A DNA stretch of 64,000 bases from an uncultured Acetatifactor sp. (GCA_934402315.1 CAKRTS010000010.1:1-64000); one strand, 5' to 3'; positions 34,492 through 46,252 are shown, numbered from the stretch's first letter. Numbers and translations: made by a program. The notes: generated by a model from the sequence alone, not told the origin.

Positions 34492-34677
34492 TTAGCCGCG
34501 GCTCGGAACGATGCATGCCGCAATGATGTACGCGAGAATTCCGCTTCCGCCCGCCAGACTAAAGATTACCCATGCAAGACGGATCCATGTGGGATCGACT
34601 CCGAAATATTCACCGATACCTCCGCACACACCCGCAAAAACCACATTTGATGTTGATTTGTATAATTTTCTATCCAT
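34492..34677 (-). CDS. PspC-domain membrane protein
   Basis: A 61-residue single-domain PspC protein: the motif 'LYKSTSNVVFAGVCGGIGEY' and 'FGVDPTWIRLAWVIFSLAGG' with one amphipathic and one transmembrane helix. Stand-alone PspC proteins in Firmicutes take part in envelope-stress responses or act as small membrane regulators. AAGGAGAG precedes the ATG. It has its own terminator, and the LtaS-like gene is upstream on the same strand. Confidence 0.9.
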   Translation of the reverse strand: MDRKLYKSTSNVVFAGVCGGIGEYFGVDPTWIRLAWVIFSLAGGSGILAYIIAACIVPSRG

Positions 34678-34800
34678 ATCCTTTTCTCTCCTTCTGCTGT
34701 TCTGGTTTATATTCTGTTTTTATTTGATTCCTTCAGCATACATTCATTATACACACTCTTTTTCCAAATAAAAAGAGGTACTTCTGCATATTACCGCCGC

Positions 34801-36924
34801 TTATTGTGCATCCGCCGCACCGTCCTGCACAATGCACTGGCTGACAATGTCATAGTAATTGTTTCGCAGAATATATGCGCTGAACAGATACCGGTTCTTG
34901 ACCTCCTGCTTCATTGCCGTCATATAGGCTGTCTGCTCGTCCTCCGTGAGCTCCTTTTTCCATGTAGTCGTCTTCTGCTTCTTGCTGTAGGCTACGGTAT
35001 CACTCACAAAGCTCTGATCGTTGAAGATGACCAGACCCTCCTGGTCAGAAAAAATATCCCTTCCGGCATACATGCGCGAATCATAATCAAACCCGAACAG
35101 ATTTAACAGTGTGGGCAGAATATCAATGGAACAGCAAGCCTTATCCACATAGACCGGCTCTTCCATGGCATTATTCCACAAAATGAGGCTGTTCCGGTAG
35201 AGATCCATGTCCTTCGACAGATCCTTTCCCGCCAATTCCTCATACTGCTCCTGTGTCATTCCGTAGGGATAATGGTCGGCGCTCAGACAGATGACGGTGT
35301 TATCCAGCTTACCCGCCTGCTCCAGCTGCTCGATCAGATACTGCAATGCCTTGTCCAGCTCGATATTGCAGGCAAGATAGGCTCTTGCGTTCTCTGTCAT
35401 ATCCAGATCCGCCACGGCGTCCTTATTCCACGCGGACATCTGATTTCCCTTGAAATTATAATTCATATGCCCGGAGACGGTCATGTAATATACATGGAAT
35501 CTGTCGTCGTTGATATACTCGCCGACCGTTCCCTGCATCATCTCATAGTCGGATGCCGGCCATGCCTTCGGATGCTCGACCGTAAACAGCTGGCCTCCCC
35601 ACTCCGCCTCGGACAGACCTCCCAGCTTGATCGCCTTAAAATCGTACCCCAGATTCGGATGGGACAGGTATCGGTCATAGTAGCTCAAGGTGTTGTTGTG
35701 GTAGGCACGGCAGTATACTCCCTCCGCAGAAAAGAATTTTGGCAGTGTGTACGCCATATTGTTGGAGGCACTCTTCCGCATACTGAACTGTCCGTCCGGT
35801 ATCAGTCCTGTGCAGTTCACATACTCGCCGTCACTGGTGCTTGTCTGCCAGAGCGGTACATAATAGTTGTTAAACACAAAGCCGGAATTGACGAGCTTAT
35901 AGAGGGCCGGTGTCAGATCCTCCCTGATGGCATAGGTTGAGAAGCCCTCCGCCGTCAGAAAGATCAGGTTATAGCCCTCAAACATTCCGGTATATTCATT
36001 CCGGTTCGTCGGAGTCAGCCCTGCAATGTACTCCGCCAGCCACTTTACCTCTTTTCCACCCTGTGAAAGCTCGGCCAGCTTTGCCAGATCAAGCTCAAAG
36101 GCATGGGGTGAGGTATCGGGCTGCTTTTCCTCCACAGGCTCCGGCGTACTCTCCGGTACAGGAGCATCCGTGTTGTCCGGTTCTGCTGTATCATCTATTA
36201 TATTCTCTTCGCCGGACGGCTCCTCCGGCACAGGTGTCGCTGTGACTGTCGCTCCCGCCGCTACCTGCACCGCATTGTCCGGCTTCTTCGGTATTCTGTC
36301 GAACAGGGAAGAGATCTCATAGATGCCATCCCTCTGTACCATCACAAGCACACCCATCTCCTGCATCACAGTCGCCGGGTCGTAATACTCCCGATACTGC
36401 TCTGCATAGTCGGCACCGGTCATGCCGCCGATCAATATACTGCACACGCTGTAGACCAGTGCGACCCACGCAAAAAGTATCAGGCGAAGCCGCTGAATGC
36501 CCCGCCCTGAATGAGGCTGCCAGATTTTCTTCTTTCTCAGGATCTCCAGCACAATAATTGGCAGCGCAAAGAGCACAAGCAGAGGTGTTGTCTGCAGCAC
36601 GCCTAAAAACGCCTCCCGCCAGTAGTTCGTCAATGCGTTCTGCCCGCCAAGAAACATTGCTGCCAGCTGGAGCGGCTGCCGGAAAATGTGCATATAGACA
36701 GCCTGCACGGCGAAAATGATAAATTGCAGCCAGAGCATGATGCGGGATGCTATTTTCTCCCCTTTCTCTGAAAAGCAGCTTCCTATCAATGCCTGCAATG
36801 CCGAAATCAGCGCAATCACGCCGAGCGTAAAGATCGGATTACATCCCTGAAACCCATAGCTTCCCAGATGAAAAACAAGTTCCATATAGATCAAAATTCC
36901 TGCGTACACCAGCCAAGCGGTCAT
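34801..36924 (-). CDS. LtaS-like membrane sulfatase-fold phosphoglycerol transferase
   Basis: A 707-residue protein with five membrane segments in the first ~170 residues, a low-complexity Pro/Glu/Thr linker (about 225-275), and an extracellular sulfatase-fold domain. The catalytic Thr363 stands in 'QTSTSDGEYV', the metal/substrate residues in 'FLTAEGF', 'YHNNTLSYYDRYLSHPNLGY' and 'CLSADHYPYG'. This is the architecture of lipoteichoic acid synthases, which polymerise glycerol phosphate from phosphatidylglycerol outside the membrane. The linker and the divergent start of the catalytic domain make it a paralogue of LtaS rather than a certain LTA synthase. GGGGA precedes the ATG. Confidence 0.85.
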   Translation of the reverse strand: MTAWLVYAGILIYMELVFHLGSYGFQGCNPIFTLGVIALISALQALIGSCFSEKGEKIASRIMLWLQFIIFAVQAVYMHIFRQPLQLAAMFLGGQNALTNYWREAFLGVLQTTPLLVLFALPIIVLEILRKKKIWQPHSGRGIQRLRLILFAWVALVYSVCSILIGGMTGADYAEQYREYYDPATVMQEMGVLVMVQRDGIYEISSLFDRIPKKPDNAVQVAAGATVTATPVPEEPSGEENIIDDTAEPDNTDAPVPESTPEPVEEKQPDTSPHAFELDLAKLAELSQGGKEVKWLAEYIAGLTPTNRNEYTGMFEGYNLIFLTAEGFSTYAIREDLTPALYKLVNSGFVFNNYYVPLWQTSTSDGEYVNCTGLIPDGQFSMRKSASNNMAYTLPKFFSAEGVYCRAYHNNTLSYYDRYLSHPNLGYDFKAIKLGGLSEAEWGGQLFTVEHPKAWPASDYEMMQGTVGEYINDDRFHVYYMTVSGHMNYNFKGNQMSAWNKDAVADLDMTENARAYLACNIELDKALQYLIEQLEQAGKLDNTVICLSADHYPYGMTQEQYEELAGKDLSKDMDLYRNSLILWNNAMEEPVYVDKACCSIDILPTLLNLFGFDYDSRMYAGRDIFSDQEGLVIFNDQSFVSDTVAYSKKQKTTTWKKELTEDEQTAYMTAMKQEVKNRYLFSAYILRNNYYDIVSQCIVQDGAADAQ

Positions 36925-36939
36925 AATTTCAATTATCCC

Positions 36940-37311
36940 CTATGCCTGCCCGGCCATCAGCCGGGCGGCTTTCTTTCGTTCCCCTGTCAGGTCAAAGTAT
37001 TTATCTGCAATAATATCATGCGCAACCAGCCCCCGGTAGGTAGCTTCCTGTTCCGGTGTCATCACCAGACCTACCGTGGAATTCTCATCCGTAATCACAC
37101 ACCCGGTATGTTCGATCAGCCAGAACAGCGGCGAATCATTCTTCGGTATTTTCTCCCATATTTCGTTCGCAGGCATCGACATAATATCCATCAGTGTATG
37201 CAGGTGTCCCGCCTGTGTCAGTCTGTAGCTTCCATCCGGCAGAATGACCCCTGACGCATATTTTCTCCTGTCCTCCCCAAGACCGGCGAAAAAACTTTCG
37301 TCAATAATCAT
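36940..37311 (-). CDS. Small conserved-looking protein of unknown function
   Basis: A 123-residue soluble protein, no signal peptide or membrane segment. Its N-terminal half contains 'GVILPDGSYRLTQAGHLHTL' and 'NDSPLFWLIEHTGCVITDEN', the middle 'STVGLVMTPEQEATYRGLVA'. It has GGGAG before the ATG and codon use like its neighbours, and lies 15 bases upstream of the LtaS-like gene and 23 bases downstream of the GT-C-like gene, so it belongs to that envelope unit. I do not recognise the family. Confidence 0.65.
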   Translation of the reverse strand: MIIDESFFAGLGEDRRKYASGVILPDGSYRLTQAGHLHTLMDIMSMPANEIWEKIPKNDSPLFWLIEHTGCVITDENSTVGLVMTPEQEATYRGLVAHDIIADKYFDLTGERKKAARLMAGQA

Positions 37312-37334
37312 GTGGTCTACTCCCTTATCAAACC

Positions 37335-38981
37335 TTAATTTACTGTATTCACCAGATAAACCGAAAGATTGGTACTGTTAAACAGATACTCTCCCTCAAA
37401 TTGTTTCCCTGTCTCCTGCTCTATAAACTTCAGCGCATCCGTGCAGTAATCTGCATAGATATATAAGATGAAGCTGTCATCCCCTGCCAGTCCGGCAAGT
37501 GTATCCGCGTCCTCCTGCGTCTGATCCATCGTCACAAAGCATATTTTCTCCGGTATCAGCCAGTCATAATAGGAATACACGCCCACCGTCGGCCCGTAAA
37601 CGACCCATGGGATCTCTCTGTACTCCCGTAATACGTCAACGTCCTTCCCCGGATAAGACAGGTAAGCCACGCCGTTTCCATGGTCAAAAAGCTGCATCTC
37701 CCCGACGAGAATGCCCAGAGCCAGTACCGCGGCAATGCCTGTCTTTATGCCCTTCCGCGCAGCATTATTTTCCTTCCTGACAGCGGCAGCGAGCCTCTGC
37801 AATAGCAGAATTGCCCCCCATGCCATGCAGAGCATCATTATGGTTATGCTCCCCCAGATATATCTCTCTTCCTCTACATCCGGCAGTGTGAAGCAGACTG
37901 CCAGCTGATATGCCTGAGCCACAAGGACTGCAAGAAGCAGACACGTCAGCTTAAAGGTCTCCTTTTGTCTGTATAGAAGCACAGCTCCGCCCACTATACA
38001 GCCAAACATTACCACAAGCCCAAGGATCACGGGAATCTTCTCCCCGAAAACAGCAACGGAAAGTCGTCTGTAACCCCACAGAATATGTTGTATTTTCTCC
38101 GCCGAAAATACAAAGACGGAATGCAATGCCATCTCTCCCTTTCCCCTGTTCAGATTCCATTTACAGTAAGGGAAAAGAAGAACCGTCACTAGCAGGGATG
38201 CCGCGAAATTCCCCACCCACGCCAGGACACATTTCACCTCCGGCTGTCGGAAAAATTTCCCGGCTTTCTTCCGGATTGCCAGTATCAACAGCCACAGACA
38301 GTACAATGCTGCCGTCACTGCATAAAAGATCCAGAAATGGTAATGTGTCAACAGCCCGGCAAGACTGACAAGGAACAATCCGGCAAATGTGCCCGGGGAC
38401 AGCTTTCCCTTCCCTGCATCCCGCAGCACTCCTGCCGCCTGCAGCAGCAAAAGAAGCTCCAGCAGCAACATCATCAGATACATCCTCAGCATCGTCGCCT
38501 GTTCCATCAACAGCCGGTTCGTGACACAGGTTAAAAGGGTTACAATGGCAGCCGCGCATGCGCTGTGCGTCAGCTTATAAAACGTCCCATAGACCAGACC
38601 CAGGATTGCAAGATAAAATACAAGGTTGATACCGAGTCCTATCCACATACTTCCGCTTCCGTGGAAAAGGTAAAACGACACCGCCCGGAAAATCCAGAAA
38701 TAGAGAGGCACATGATCGCAGTATAAACGCACACTGATGTCATTGAGAGACAGGTTTTCCGAGTCAGCCGAAAAGAACGCCTCCACATCCCTGCCCGTCA
38801 TCCATTGATCGATGTTTTCCGCAGGCCAGTCCTGCTCAAAGCCGTTCGCCGATTCATAGGTATATATTTCATCGCAGAACCAGATCTCCTTCTGTCTCCC
38901 CCAATAGAGGAAAAAGACCGCTCCGGCAATCAATAAAAGCAATCCGATTACAAATACCTGAATTCCGTTTTTTCTGCTCAT
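37335..38981 (-). CDS. GT-C-fold-like polytopic membrane protein (GT39/PMT-like)
   Basis: A 548-residue membrane protein with 11-13 segments. After the first segment there is an acidic external loop 'WFCDEIYTYESANGF' whose Asp-Glu pair resembles the catalytic acid of GT-C glycosyltransferases (PMT, ArnT type), which use polyprenyl-phosphate sugars. The C-terminal ~110 residues form an external domain with alternating beta-like sequence. By this architecture it probably transfers a sugar onto a surface polymer, but the similarity is at the level of topology and one motif. AAGGGTG precedes the ATG. Unit with the small protein and the LtaS-like gene downstream. Confidence 0.65.
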   Translation of the reverse strand: MSRKNGIQVFVIGLLLLIAGAVFFLYWGRQKEIWFCDEIYTYESANGFEQDWPAENIDQWMTGRDVEAFFSADSENLSLNDISVRLYCDHVPLYFWIFRAVSFYLFHGSGSMWIGLGINLVFYLAILGLVYGTFYKLTHSACAAAIVTLLTCVTNRLLMEQATMLRMYLMMLLLELLLLLQAAGVLRDAGKGKLSPGTFAGLFLVSLAGLLTHYHFWIFYAVTAALYCLWLLILAIRKKAGKFFRQPEVKCVLAWVGNFAASLLVTVLLFPYCKWNLNRGKGEMALHSVFVFSAEKIQHILWGYRRLSVAVFGEKIPVILGLVVMFGCIVGGAVLLYRQKETFKLTCLLLAVLVAQAYQLAVCFTLPDVEEERYIWGSITIMMLCMAWGAILLLQRLAAAVRKENNAARKGIKTGIAAVLALGILVGEMQLFDHGNGVAYLSYPGKDVDVLREYREIPWVVYGPTVGVYSYYDWLIPEKICFVTMDQTQEDADTLAGLAGDDSFILYIYADYCTDALKFIEQETGKQFEGEYLFNSTNLSVYLVNTVN

Positions 38982-39103
38982 ATCTCACCCTTCTGTTTCT
39001 GATTTTGGAAGGCATAAAAAATCAAGGCGTAATGCCCCAAATTGCTAGGGTCATTTTATACTGAAAACATTGCAATGTCAACTTTACAGCCTTTCTTTTT
39101 AAG

Positions 39104-39132
39104 CAAAAACAGCCCCGGAAATACCGGAGCTG
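39104..39132 (-). terminator. Terminator after the enolase remnant
   Basis: Minus-strand CAGCTCCGG pairs with CCGGGGCTG around a 5-base loop, then TTTTTGC. It is the regular terminator of the enolase gene and remains intact although the gene is broken. Confidence 0.75.
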
Positions 39133-39178
39133 CTCTTGGGATTATGTATGTGTATGGTATTGATTAGATAATGGCTGA

Positions 39179-41032
<1,854 letters not shown>

Positions 41033-41058
41033 ATGAATACTCATACCTCCTGTGAGAG

Positions 41059-42591
41059 CTAGAAGATCATGCCGCCCCATTCCACCACCGTGTAACCGGT
41101 TCGGTCGAAGGGCAGAATCTCCGCCTCCTGATATTGCTGCCCATCGTAAAGCTCAAAGCCGAACCACATTCTGATAAGATGCTCCGGCGCAGGGATGATT
41201 TCCACAGGCATTGCCTCGTCCACCGTCTCCGCGTATTGAGGATACATAATATAGTCCTCTTTCTCCAGCTTTGCATCCCAGAATTCAATGAAATCGCTGA
41301 TCTCCTGTTCAGAAAAGCCATAGGCGGACAGAATATCCTGCCACTGCGCGGCCCTGTCCTGCGCCGAGATATAGAAGCCCTCCTCCTTACTGAACAGGGT
41401 TCTCTCCGTCATAGATTCATAAAACAGGAAATCATAGCTGTCACCGGCCGCGTCTGTCAGAAGTCCGTCGTTCTGCGCCTGTACCTGCCAGCCGGAAACC
41501 ATATCATACTCAGGTATACTTTTGACGATCAGTCCAGGCGTCTGCATAATCACTCTTACCGTCTGTCCGTCTGCCCCATAAATATAGATATTGGGCTTGT
41601 AACACCCGATGCCCAACGCGGTCTTGATATTCTGGAAGATGTTGGACACCAGATTATCAAAGTACTGGAGTGTGGCATTATCCGTATTGTTCATCAGGTT
41701 GGCGAAGCCGTCACTGCTGACGATGGCAGATGCAATTCCGACGACAAGTCCTCCGATAGCAATCGCTGCCGTCACGGGTGCGGCTACCGTCGCTCCCGCT
41801 AAGATTGCTCCCGCACAGATAATCGATGCCGCCGCCAGCCCCATATCTGCCACATACAGTCCGCCTTCCACGGCGCGCAGGGAGGCATGCTCGTTTTTCA
41901 GATCGTGCAGTCCCTGATAATCGCTGTAGATTCCATAGGCATCCAGGCCGATTGACACGCCGCTGATAATCTTACCGCCGACCTTGCAGACCTGTCCCCA
42001 GTGGGTCATGGATAAGGCATCGTCAGCCTTTCCCGCCTGTTTCTCCAGAAGATTTGCCAGCCTTCTCTGTGTTCCCTTACTGCCGGCTTGTCCGGCCTTT
42101 GCCGCAAGTGCGTTGATCTCCTGCTGCATATTGCTGGCAGATGTGGACAATGCCCCCGCACGGGCTATCAGGCTTCCGCCGTTTGTATACAGCTTGTTTC
42201 CGGCGACAAGGCAGAAGTCACCAATCGCCCCGTTCACCTCGTTCGTGACTACTGTTGACAGAACTTCCTTCAACAGATCAATTCCGTTATTCCGGTAATA
42301 GGTCATCTTGTCGCTGTCATCCGTCGTAGCCTTCAGGGAATCCAGCGCCGCATAAGCCTTATCGACCTGTTCCTGTAGATCTGACCGGGTATCCGGCTGA
42401 CTGGCTGTCTCCGGCTCAGACGCAGGGGACGCTGCTGCCGCCATTGCCCCGACAGCGGTTGAAAGTCCGGGATTTTCCTGCGCAATGATGGCCGCCTTGA
42501 CATGTCCGTCCATCCAGAGCATTGAACAGAGAAGTGCCGCCATAAAAGCGGAAATCACTCTCTGCGCTATCTTCTTCGCTTTTGTACTCAT
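41059..42591 (-). CDS. Secreted protein of unknown function with Gly/Ala-rich hydrophobic region
   Basis: A 510-residue exported protein: basic start, hydrophobic core 'VISAFMAALLCSMLWM' and probable cleavage near residue 33, a Ser/Pro/Thr linker, a helical region (about 70-200, e.g. 'SASNMQQEINALAAKAGQAG'), and a long Gly/Ala-rich apolar segment at about 250-297 containing 'AAPVTAAIAIGGLVVGIASA', reminiscent of membrane-inserting glycine zippers. The C-terminal 200 residues are mixed alpha/beta and end in 'GYTVVEWGGMIF'. GGGGAG precedes the ATG, and the gene overlaps the preceding TPR gene by 4 bases, so production is coupled. I recognise no family. A pore-forming, chaperoned or surface-displayed role is speculation. 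Confidence 0.6.
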   Translation of the reverse strand: MSTKAKKIAQRVISAFMAALLCSMLWMDGHVKAAIIAQENPGLSTAVGAMAAAASPASEPETASQPDTRSDLQEQVDKAYAALDSLKATTDDSDKMTYYRNNGIDLLKEVLSTVVTNEVNGAIGDFCLVAGNKLYTNGGSLIARAGALSTSASNMQQEINALAAKAGQAGSKGTQRRLANLLEKQAGKADDALSMTHWGQVCKVGGKIISGVSIGLDAYGIYSDYQGLHDLKNEHASLRAVEGGLYVADMGLAAASIICAGAILAGATVAAPVTAAIAIGGLVVGIASAIVSSDGFANLMNNTDNATLQYFDNLVSNIFQNIKTALGIGCYKPNIYIYGADGQTVRVIMQTPGLIVKSIPEYDMVSGWQVQAQNDGLLTDAAGDSYDFLFYESMTERTLFSKEEGFYISAQDRAAQWQDILSAYGFSEQEISDFIEFWDAKLEKEDYIMYPQYAETVDEAMPVEIIPAPEHLIRMWFGFELYDGQQYQEAEILPFDRTGYTVVEWGGMIF

Positions 42592-43418
42592 TCCGCCGCA
42601 CTCCCCTCATTCCAGTAATCCATCTCGTCCAGATAGCCCTTGATCAGAGACCTGATTTTATCATCTGCACCGTTCTCCACAGAGGCATTGAAGAAATCCA
42701 GCGCATCCTCTCTTTTTCCGGTCTTATAGCTCGCCTCGCCAAGAAAATACAAGGTCTGCGGATTCTCAGGATTCACAGCATACGCATTGTATAAATAGTA
42801 GAGCGCTGAACTGTACTGCTTGAAATCGATCTTCATGACGCCTGCGCAGAGCTGGATATACTCCCATTCAGGGTATCTGTCCGCCGCACGGCAATACAGA
42901 TCATACAGCTCGTCCGTTGACCTTCCGCTGTCGTCCGACTGATAAATCTGCTCCGCGATTACCACAGCGACCATGGAATCCTTGTCCGAAATTCTCTGAT
43001 ATTCCCGGTAAGCCTCATCCCTCTGTCCGACGGAAAGATGATGGATCGCTGACAGCATGTGCACCGAATCCGTCTCGCCGTAATCCGCCTTCAGCTCCTC
43101 CAGCATTTCAGCCGCCTTGTCGTATTCCTCCTGATGAAGATACCCGCATATGGTATCCATATCCTGCGCATAGAGGATGAAACCGCCGCCGGCTCCCTTG
43201 ATGCCAAGCTGGAAAATGCAGACTCCGATCAGCGCCAGCACAGCCCAGCGGGCAATCGCACCCTTCACACCCTGAAGCTTCTTTCGGAGGAAGATGCGGA
43301 GCACAAGGTACAGCACACAGAACACCACGGCGAAGATCAGCGCAAGCATATTTCCCTGAAAGAAAAGGATCTCAGCCAATAAAATTAAAAGCATCAAAAT
43401 GAATAAAATAATATCCAT
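42588..43418 (-). CDS. Membrane-anchored TPR protein (small)
   Basis: A 276-residue protein with three N-terminal membrane segments (about 4-20, 24-44, 56-75) and a helical-repeat domain from about 85 onwards; repeats such as 'AGVMKIDFKQYSSALYYLYN' and 'LYFLGEASYKTGKREDALDF' match the TPR pattern. TPR domains bind partner proteins. GGGAGG precedes the ATG; the gene starts 4 bases after the larger TPR gene ends and overlaps the secreted-protein gene by 4. It is probably an assembly or docking partner of the secreted protein. Confidence 0.75.
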   Translation of the reverse strand: MDIILFILMLLILLAEILFFQGNMLALIFAVVFCVLYLVLRIFLRKKLQGVKGAIARWAVLALIGVCIFQLGIKGAGGGFILYAQDMDTICGYLHQEEYDKAAEMLEELKADYGETDSVHMLSAIHHLSVGQRDEAYREYQRISDKDSMVAVVIAEQIYQSDDSGRSTDELYDLYCRAADRYPEWEYIQLCAGVMKIDFKQYSSALYYLYNAYAVNPENPQTLYFLGEASYKTGKREDALDFFNASVENGADDKIRSLIKGYLDEMDYWNEGSAAE

Positions 43419-43422
43419 GTCA

Positions 43423-45687
43423 TCAGTCCTCCCTTATCCCCAGCTCCTGCGCCAGTCTTCTCTTTAAATTATTGTTATGGATCGCGACACCGTAGGGGTC
43501 AAACAGATGATCCGTATCCGGCAGGAGTGCCGATACTCTCGCGCACGCTTCGTATGCCTCTTCATAGCGTCCCAGCGCGTCATAAGCGTTCGCCAGCGAA
43601 TACCACGCGGTAGCCGCCGTGTCATCGATGGAAAGCGCCTCCCTGTAAGCCTCCGCAGCCTTCTCATACTGGTCCATTCCAAAGTAAATACAGCCCTTGA
43701 GGTAATTTGCCTGAGACAGTCCCGGCTCTTTCTCCAGCACCTTTGAAAGCTTTTCCATGGAAGCCTCATAGTCCCGCTCGCTGAAACAAAGGTACGCCGC
43801 GTCAAGGTAATCCGCATAAAAGGCATCCTTGTCGATCAGTGCCCTCTGCTCCTCCGTAAGCTTTCTGTAAATCATCGTATTATAGCCCGCGTCATTAAAG
43901 CTCTGCCGCTGTATGACATCATAGAACATGACCTCCGCGCGGTGCTTCTCCTGACCGGACAGCTCCTGAACCATGCTGCTCAGCTTTTCGGCGCTCCGGA
44001 TCGCTGCGTCAATATCATTTTTCTGGAGCTCAGCAATGGCACAATAATAAACCGCGCCGCTGTTCTCCGGGTACTGCTTTAAGATGCGCTGTGCCGTCTC
44101 ATAGCATTCCTCCGTCCTGCCAAGCTCGTTCTGGCACTGGGCGAGCACCATGAGCACTTCCTCCGTCTCCGCCGCCTGTAAGGCTTCCTCACAGTATTCT
44201 GCTGCACGCTCGTAAAGCCCCAGCTCCAAAGCCCAGTTAATCAGCTGCCAACGGCACTGATATTTCTGTTCATCTGTTGCCTTTATCTGTTTCTCATACA
44301 AGTCCACAAAGCGCTCAGCCGCTTCCATGGTTCTGTCGTAATGGCTGGCGCCGTCGCTCTTGCAGGCACAGCCGTATACCACCGCGAAATACTGCAGGCT
44401 GAGATCCTGCGGATTCTGCTCGGCAAGCTCCAGCATGTCCTGCATCTGCCTCACACTGACTCCGCCCGTCCTTCCGGTCTCCGCAAGTATGTCCACTGCC
44501 TCGCAATAAATATCTATTCTGTCAAAGTCCGCCAGCTTCTTTGTCAGCTTGAACTTCTGATCCTCAAGATCCTCGAGCGTAAGCACGTCATCCGTAAAGA
44601 CTCCCTGTGCGACCATAAGCGTCAGAGTATCCGTCTGCAATGCCTTTGACCGCTCGGAGAGCTCCGATTCCTGTCCGCCATATACCCTCAGAAGTGATAC
44701 TGCATAGTCCAGCCCGGCTTCCTCCTCCAAAAGACACTTTTCCATTGCATCGAGGTTATCACGATACTGCCAGTAGAGATAACGTGCCTCGAGCGTCGTC
44801 GCTGCCCTGCCGTCATCCAGCCTGTCCTGATCGGTGGCGCCTGTGGTATATTCCCACGCATCCCTGCGCTCCTGCGCCATGTGAAACCACTCCGAAGCCG
44901 TCTCCACATTCCCCATCGCAAGCTCTGCCGCTCCATATGCCAGATCCTCCGCGATACCGGCGCTGATCCGGTCCACCGGACTCGTATGTAACAGAAGGAG
45001 CTGACACACCAGACATGCGGCGATTCCGACCGGGGCAATCATCAATCTCACCCGCCAGTTCTTCGTCACCTCCGTCCTTTCAATATGTCTGAAGATCAGG
45101 GTCAGCGCACAGGCATCAATCAGTGCGGTAACCGCCCTGAGCAGCACATTGCTTCCAAAGGAGGGCTGCAGCAATCCGGCACAAAGCGCCACGAGCCTGT
45201 CCACCGCCAGAAGCACAAGCAGCCGCCCTAAGAGCACGCCGACGATCCAGAAATTACCCTTCATCTTCCGTCTGCTTCCGGGAAATGCCCACATCAGAAC
45301 CAGCAATCCTGCCAACAGCAGCAGCGCGAGCATGCCATAGTAGAGGAGCAGCCTGTCAAAAAAATGCGCCAGTACCTTCTCCTGTAATATGGTTCCTCCC
45401 GCTGTTTCCAGCACATAGGCGAATGCCATGCCAACCGCCCCGGCAAGCCCCTCCCTGCGGCTTCCGTAGCCGGCTGCTCCCCACAGGCAGAGCGCCGCGA
45501 GCGGCAGAATCAGGATGGCGCTGTATTCCAGCGCAAAATACGCCGCCTGCGGAAGCGCCCGTTTACCCAGCATGAGAATCAGGGTCTCCAAAAGATACGG
45601 CAGTGTCCGGAACAGGACGGCTGCCGCAAAGAGGTAGGTTGCCAGATTCTTTTCCGATGGTTTCAGCTTTTCAAGTTTCTCATTCAT
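43423..45687 (-). CDS. Large polytopic membrane protein with C-terminal TPR domain
   Basis: A 754-residue protein. About seven membrane segments occupy the first ~235 residues; after 'SAGIAEDLAYGAAELAMGNV' comes a soluble part of about 500 residues made almost wholly of TPR-like helical repeats, e.g. 'QANYLKGCIYFGMDQYEKAA' and 'AWYSLANAYDALGRYEEAYE'. Function unknown. The division into membrane base plus long TPR arm parallels its smaller partner downstream, and both precede the secreted-protein gene. The ribosome binding site (AAGAG) is modest. Confidence 0.75.
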   Translation of the reverse strand: MNEKLEKLKPSEKNLATYLFAAAVLFRTLPYLLETLILMLGKRALPQAAYFALEYSAILILPLAALCLWGAAGYGSRREGLAGAVGMAFAYVLETAGGTILQEKVLAHFFDRLLLYYGMLALLLLAGLLVLMWAFPGSRRKMKGNFWIVGVLLGRLLVLLAVDRLVALCAGLLQPSFGSNVLLRAVTALIDACALTLIFRHIERTEVTKNWRVRLMIAPVGIAACLVCQLLLLHTSPVDRISAGIAEDLAYGAAELAMGNVETASEWFHMAQERRDAWEYTTGATDQDRLDDGRAATTLEARYLYWQYRDNLDAMEKCLLEEEAGLDYAVSLLRVYGGQESELSERSKALQTDTLTLMVAQGVFTDDVLTLEDLEDQKFKLTKKLADFDRIDIYCEAVDILAETGRTGGVSVRQMQDMLELAEQNPQDLSLQYFAVVYGCACKSDGASHYDRTMEAAERFVDLYEKQIKATDEQKYQCRWQLINWALELGLYERAAEYCEEALQAAETEEVLMVLAQCQNELGRTEECYETAQRILKQYPENSGAVYYCAIAELQKNDIDAAIRSAEKLSSMVQELSGQEKHRAEVMFYDVIQRQSFNDAGYNTMIYRKLTEEQRALIDKDAFYADYLDAAYLCFSERDYEASMEKLSKVLEKEPGLSQANYLKGCIYFGMDQYEKAAEAYREALSIDDTAATAWYSLANAYDALGRYEEAYEACARVSALLPDTDHLFDPYGVAIHNNNLKRRLAQELGIRED

Positions 45688-45715
45688 AATACTCTTTTCT
45701 CTTTCTATATATATT

Positions 45716-46252
45716 TTAATACCCGAAACGGATAACCTTTATCAGATTGACCAGAATGTCAAGGATAAACAGGGTGGAGGGCAGCGCCGCCAGCGCGATC
45801 ACCTTCTTTTCCTCCATCGGCTCCGTGACATAGTAGAGCAGCGGATAGACCACATAGCTCAGCAAAAGCCCTGATACACCGAAGAAAAGCACCGACCTCA
45901 GACAGACATAGCCGCCGATATTCAGCCAGTTCCAGATCTCAACATTATAATCCCAGAGCCGCACGCCGAACCTCCGGTGCAGGATAATCCCTGTCAGCAG
46001 TTCAAGCGTCCCGGTGATAAGCTGGGACAGAATGAAAACCTTCAGCGGAGAGCTCCGGTATCTCCTTGTCAGCAGGACAATCGCAACCGCGCCAAAGCCG
46101 TAAATCGGTATCCACGGGCCGTAGGTCGTCCCCCTCTTCACGAAATACCCGAGATCAATCCTGTAGAAAATTTCCTCGTAGATAAATCCAAATATGCCTC
46201 CAATCACGAAGACCAGCAATATTCTCGGGATGTACTTCTCTTTTAATTCCAT
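45716..46252 (-). CDS. CmpB-type putative ABC transporter permease
   Basis: A 178-residue membrane protein with five segments matching the ABC_trans_CmpB family ('IGGIFGFIYEEIFYRIDLGY', 'GTTYGPWIPIYGFGAVAIVL', 'LELLTGIILHRRFGVRLWDY' and the following NxxxWNWLNxxGYVCLRS region). Despite the name, members have no ATPase partner and no proven transport role. GGAGA precedes the ATG. It sits 28 bases upstream of the large TPR gene on the same strand, so it may be part of that system. Confidence 0.8.
   Translation of the reverse strand: MELKEKYIPRILLVFVIGGIFGFIYEEIFYRIDLGYFVKRGTTYGPWIPIYGFGAVAIVLLTRRYRSSPLKVFILSQLITGTLELLTGIILHRRFGVRLWDYNVEIWNWLNIGGYVCLRSVLFFGVSGLLLSYVVYPLLYYVTEPMEEKKVIALAALPSTLFILDILVNLIKVIRFGY

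Noticed and set aside
39011..39040. Possible hairpin GGCATAAAAAATC / GGCGTAATGCC before the GT-C-like gene
   Set aside because: Only a few bases pair and no consistent stem forms, so it is not reported as a terminator.
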